NCBI GenBank assembly: GCA_019240015.1
Contig: JAFAZB010000143.1
Span: 1 to 7,061 of the forward strand
From: Solirubrobacterales bacterium
Lineage (GTDB): Bacteria; Actinomycetota; Thermoleophilia; Solirubrobacterales; Solirubrobacteraceae
DNA: 7,061 nucleotides
Direction: 5' to 3'
In this document: one piece after another, positions 4,962 to 7,061 of the stretch
Position numbering within the stretch: the stretch's first letter is position 1
Layout: every line of letters starts with the position of its first letter
The notes under the pieces: model-generated
Seen by the model: only the letters and a program-made list of their open reading frames with translations
Databases searched by the model: none
What the model was told of the DNA's origin: nothing
Made by a program: the position numbers and the translations under genes

Positions 4962-6767
4962 CTACGCCGCGGCCTGCTCTGCCCAGTCGCGGTACAAGCG
5001 CCAGTAATGGCCGCCGGCGTCCAGCAGCTCCTCGTGCGTGCCCTGCTCGACGACTCGCCCATGCTTGAGCACGATGATCCGGCCCGCGTGCCTGATCGTG
5101 GACAGCCGGTGGGCGATCACGATCGCGGTCCTACCCGCGACCAGGCGTCGCAGCCCCTGCTCGATCAAGCTCTCGGTGTGCACGTCGACGTTCGAGGTGG
5201 CCTCATCCAGCACCAGGATCCGGGGATCGGCGACAAGCGCGCGTGCGAACGCGATCAGCTGCCGCTGCCCCGCTGAGAGCTGGACGCCCCGCTCGCCGAC
5301 CTGGGTGTCGTAGCCGTGCTCGAGCGCCGCGATGAAGCCATCGGCCCCGACCGCGCGTGCCGCGCTCACCACCTCGGCGTCGGTCGCCGAGCGGCGGCCG
5401 AACGCGATGTTCTCTCGCACGGTGCCGCTGAACAGGAAGCCCTCCTGGGGCACGATGCCCATCTGCGAGCGCAGCGAATGTGCCCGCACGTCGCGCAGGT
5501 CGTGGCCGTCCACCAGCACCCGTCCCTCCGTCGGATCGTAGAAGCGCGCCACCAGCTTGGCGAACGTCGACTTCCCCGCACCGGTCGCGCCCACCAGGGC
5601 GACGGTCTGTCCGGCGGGGATCACCAGGTCGATCTCGCGCAGCGCCCAGGAGTCCTCGCCGCCCCTGCTCTGCTCTGATCCGTAGCGGAACGAGAGGTGC
5701 TCGAAGCGCAGCTCGCCGCGGATCCGCGGCAGCGTCAGCGCCCCGGGCGCGTCGGACAGCTCTGGACGTTCGTCGAGCAACTCGAAGATCTTGTCGAGCG
5801 CCGCCATCCCGGACTGGTAGGTCGTGTACAGCTGCGAGAGCTGCTGGATCGGGTCGAAGAAGTTGTTGAGCGCCGCGATGAACGCGAACACGACGCCCGT
5901 CGAGGTGTGCCCGTTGATCGCCTCGACGCCGCCGATCACCAGGATCTCGACCGTGACCAGCGCAGAGAGCAGCTCCACGCCGGGGAAGTAGGCCGCGTTG
6001 AGGCGCACGGTCGTCATATTCGCGTCGCGGTTGGCGTCGTTGAGCTCGCCGAAGCGGGCGATGTGACGAGGCTCCTGGCCGAACGCCCGCACCACGCGGA
6101 TCCCCGACAGGGTCTCCTGGAGGTAGCCGGTGATCGTGGCGATCCGCTCGCGGGTCAGCCGGTAGGCGTCGGCGGAGGCGATCCTGAACGCCAACCCACC
6201 TGCCGCCAGCAGCGGCAGCGCCAGGAACGTGAGCAGCGCGAGATGGGCGTCCATCACGACCAGGATCACCACCACCCCGATCAGCGTCAGTCCCGACTGG
6301 AACAGCGTTGCCATCCCGTCCTCGACGAGCTGGTCGAGCGCCTCGACGTCGTTGGTCAAGCGAGAGATCATCACGCCCGCCCGGTTGCGGGAGTAGAACC
6401 CGATCGAGAGCGACTGGAGGTGTGCGAACAGCCGCACCCGCAGATCCTGGAGCGCGCGCTGCCCGACCCACCCGACCAGGTAGGTCTGGGCGTAGGAGGC
6501 GATCGCATAGACGACCGCGGAGACCAGGAAAGCCGCGACGACCAAGTCGAGCGTGCCCACGTCGTGGCGCCGGATGCCCTGGTCGATCGCCAGCTTGGCG
6601 AGCGGCGCGGGGGCCAGCGCGGCGGCGGTCGCCGCCAGCAGCGACGCGAACATCGCGAGCACCCGCCAGCGATAGGGGGACAGCAGCTCCGCCAGCCCGC
6701 GCAGCTTGCGCCCTCGACCTTGCGACTGACGCAGTCGGCGGCGCAGTTCGGTGGGGAGCAGCCTCAC
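4962..6767 (-). CDS. ABC exporter half-transporter with canonical Walker B (TM288/BmrD/YheH-like subunit)
   Basis: A 601-residue fusion of an ABC type 1 transmembrane domain and an ATPase domain, acting in the cytoplasmic membrane to expel lipids, drugs or other hydrophobic compounds. An Arg-rich N-terminal segment (9-24) precedes six predicted membrane helices (from about 33-55 to 290-308), with the family signature FYSRNRAGVMISRLTNDVE at 124-142. The nucleotide-binding domain (about 350-595) has aromatic Tyr362, Walker A GATGAGKST (393-401), Q-loop Gln441, signature LSAGQ (497-501, usual form LSGGQ), Walker B ILVLDE with catalytic Glu522, D-loop SNVD and H-loop His553. A 14-residue polar insertion (about 363-376) follows the aromatic residue. 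The GTG start is inside the 4-base overlap GTGA with the stop of the upstream ABC gene. The overlap and the complementary motif changes indicate a heterodimer with that protein. No substrate can be named from sequence. Confidence 0.95.
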   Translation of the reverse strand: MRLLPTELRRRLRQSQGRGRKLRGLAELLSPYRWRVLAMFASLLAATAAALAPAPLAKLAIDQGIRRHDVGTLDLVVAAFLVSAVVYAIASYAQTYLVGWVGQRALQDLRVRLFAHLQSLSIGFYSRNRAGVMISRLTNDVEALDQLVEDGMATLFQSGLTLIGVVVILVVMDAHLALLTFLALPLLAAGGLAFRIASADAYRLTRERIATITGYLQETLSGIRVVRAFGQEPRHIARFGELNDANRDANMTTVRLNAAYFPGVELLSALVTVEILVIGGVEAINGHTSTGVVFAFIAALNNFFDPIQQLSQLYTTYQSGMAALDKIFELLDERPELSDAPGALTLPRIRGELRFEHLSFRYGSEQSRGGEDSWALREIDLVIPAGQTVALVGATGAGKSTFAKLVARFYDPTEGRVLVDGHDLRDVRAHSLRSQMGIVPQEGFLFSGTVRENIAFGRRSATDAEVVSAARAVGADGFIAALEHGYDTQVGERGVQLSAGQRQLIAFARALVADPRILVLDEATSNVDVHTESLIEQGLRRLVAGRTAIVIAHRLSTIRHAGRIIVLKHGRVVEQGTHEELLDAGGHYWRLYRDWAEQAAA

Positions 6768-7061
6768 AGCCCCGCCACCCCCGCCGTCTTACGGGTCATG
6801 AACACCTGATCGGGCATTCCCTTCTCGACGATCTCGCGGTAGAGCTCCGAGCGACCGAGCAGCTCATCGTGGGTCCCCTGCGCGGCTACCCGTCCTGCCT
6901 CCAGCACCACGATTCGCTGGGCCAGTGCGATCGTCGAGAGGCGATGCGCGATCACGAACGTGGTTCTCGAGGCCATCACCTGCTGGAGTGCGAGCTTGAT
7001 CTCCTGCTCGGTCGAGGCGTCGACCGACGAAGTGGCGTCGTCGAGGATCAGGATCCGGGGG
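6764..7061 (-). CDS. ABC exporter half-transporter with degenerate Walker B, C-terminal fragment (TM287/BmrC-like subunit)
   Basis: The frame is open to the right edge of the window, so only the last 98 residues are present; the membrane domain, Walker A and signature motif lie outside. The visible part begins just before Walker B and reads ILILDDATSSVDAST (residues 3-17), then the H-loop region VIAHRLSTI with His39, and the usual tail VVLEAGRVAAQGTHDELL. The residue after the Walker B aspartate is Asp8, where the catalytic Glu normally stands; this LDD form is characteristic of the non-hydrolysing half of heterodimeric exporters such as TM287/288 and BmrCD. GTG and ATG codons at 6979 and 6976 are internal and not starts. 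The TGA stop (6766-6764) overlaps the GTG start of the next ABC gene, so the two subunits are probably made in equal amounts. Family is certain; subunit role is inferred. Confidence 0.93.
   Translation of the reverse strand, partial: PRILILDDATSSVDASTEQEIKLALQQVMASRTTFVIAHRLSTIALAQRIVVLEAGRVAAQGTHDELLGRSELYREIVEKGMPDQVFMTRKTAGVAGL

Noticed and set aside
5697..6809. Plus-strand open frame of 370 codons opposite the ABC exporter gene
   Set aside because: Its product is a run of Arg, Gln, Glu, His and Asp with no recognisable domain; the opposite strand encodes a complete ABC transporter.
6764..6979. A short stand-alone 71-residue gene starting at 6979
   Set aside because: The frame continues upstream through Walker B to the window edge, so this is the tail of an ABC protein and not a separate small gene.

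Overview
The window is GC-rich, gene-dense bacterial chromosome carrying seven protein genes, two of them cut by the window edges, and one tRNA gene. Several traits suggest Actinomycetota, perhaps the Solirubrobacterales/Thermoleophilia side: strong G/C bias at third codon positions, use of GTG and TTG starts, weak Shine-Dalgarno sequences, a tRNA without an encoded CCA, and a CeoB/CeoC-like pair of RCK genes. The taxonomy is inference from style and gene families; no rRNA or marker gene is present.

Plus strand, 1-3362. The C-terminal part of a membrane-bound proton-pumping pyrophosphatase (hppA, K+-independent type) is followed by two small TrkA-type K+-transport regulators. The first has only the nucleotide-binding RCK_N domain; the second has RCK_N plus RCK_C. 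The second overlaps by 8 bases the start of an FAD/NAD-dependent reductase of the ferredoxin-reductase/AIF-like family. A tRNA-Gln(CUG) gene follows 53 bases later. The pyrophosphatase turns PPi hydrolysis into a proton gradient, and the RCK proteins would adjust K+ transport in response to NAD(H) or similar ligands. The reductase is translationally tied to them, but its redox partner is not in the window.

Minus strand, 7061-3375. A very tight operon reads leftwards: an ABC exporter half (only its last 98 residues are present), a second complete ABC exporter half (4-base GTGA overlap), a MOSC-domain protein (no gap), and a crotonase-family enoyl-CoA hydratase-like protein (3-base gap). The two ABC halves look like a heterodimeric exporter: the first has Asp in place of the catalytic Walker B Glu, and the second has an intact Glu but an altered LSAGQ signature. 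The operon converges on the tRNA gene with only 12 bases between them.

No stretch longer than about 55 bases lacks a gene. I see no mobile elements, CRISPR arrays, phage genes or clear rho-independent terminators, and no evidence of a wholly new system. The points most worth a second look are the asymmetric ABC pair, the split RCK pair coupled to a flavin reductase, the crotonase lacking one of the two classical catalytic glutamates, and a probable leaderless promoter.
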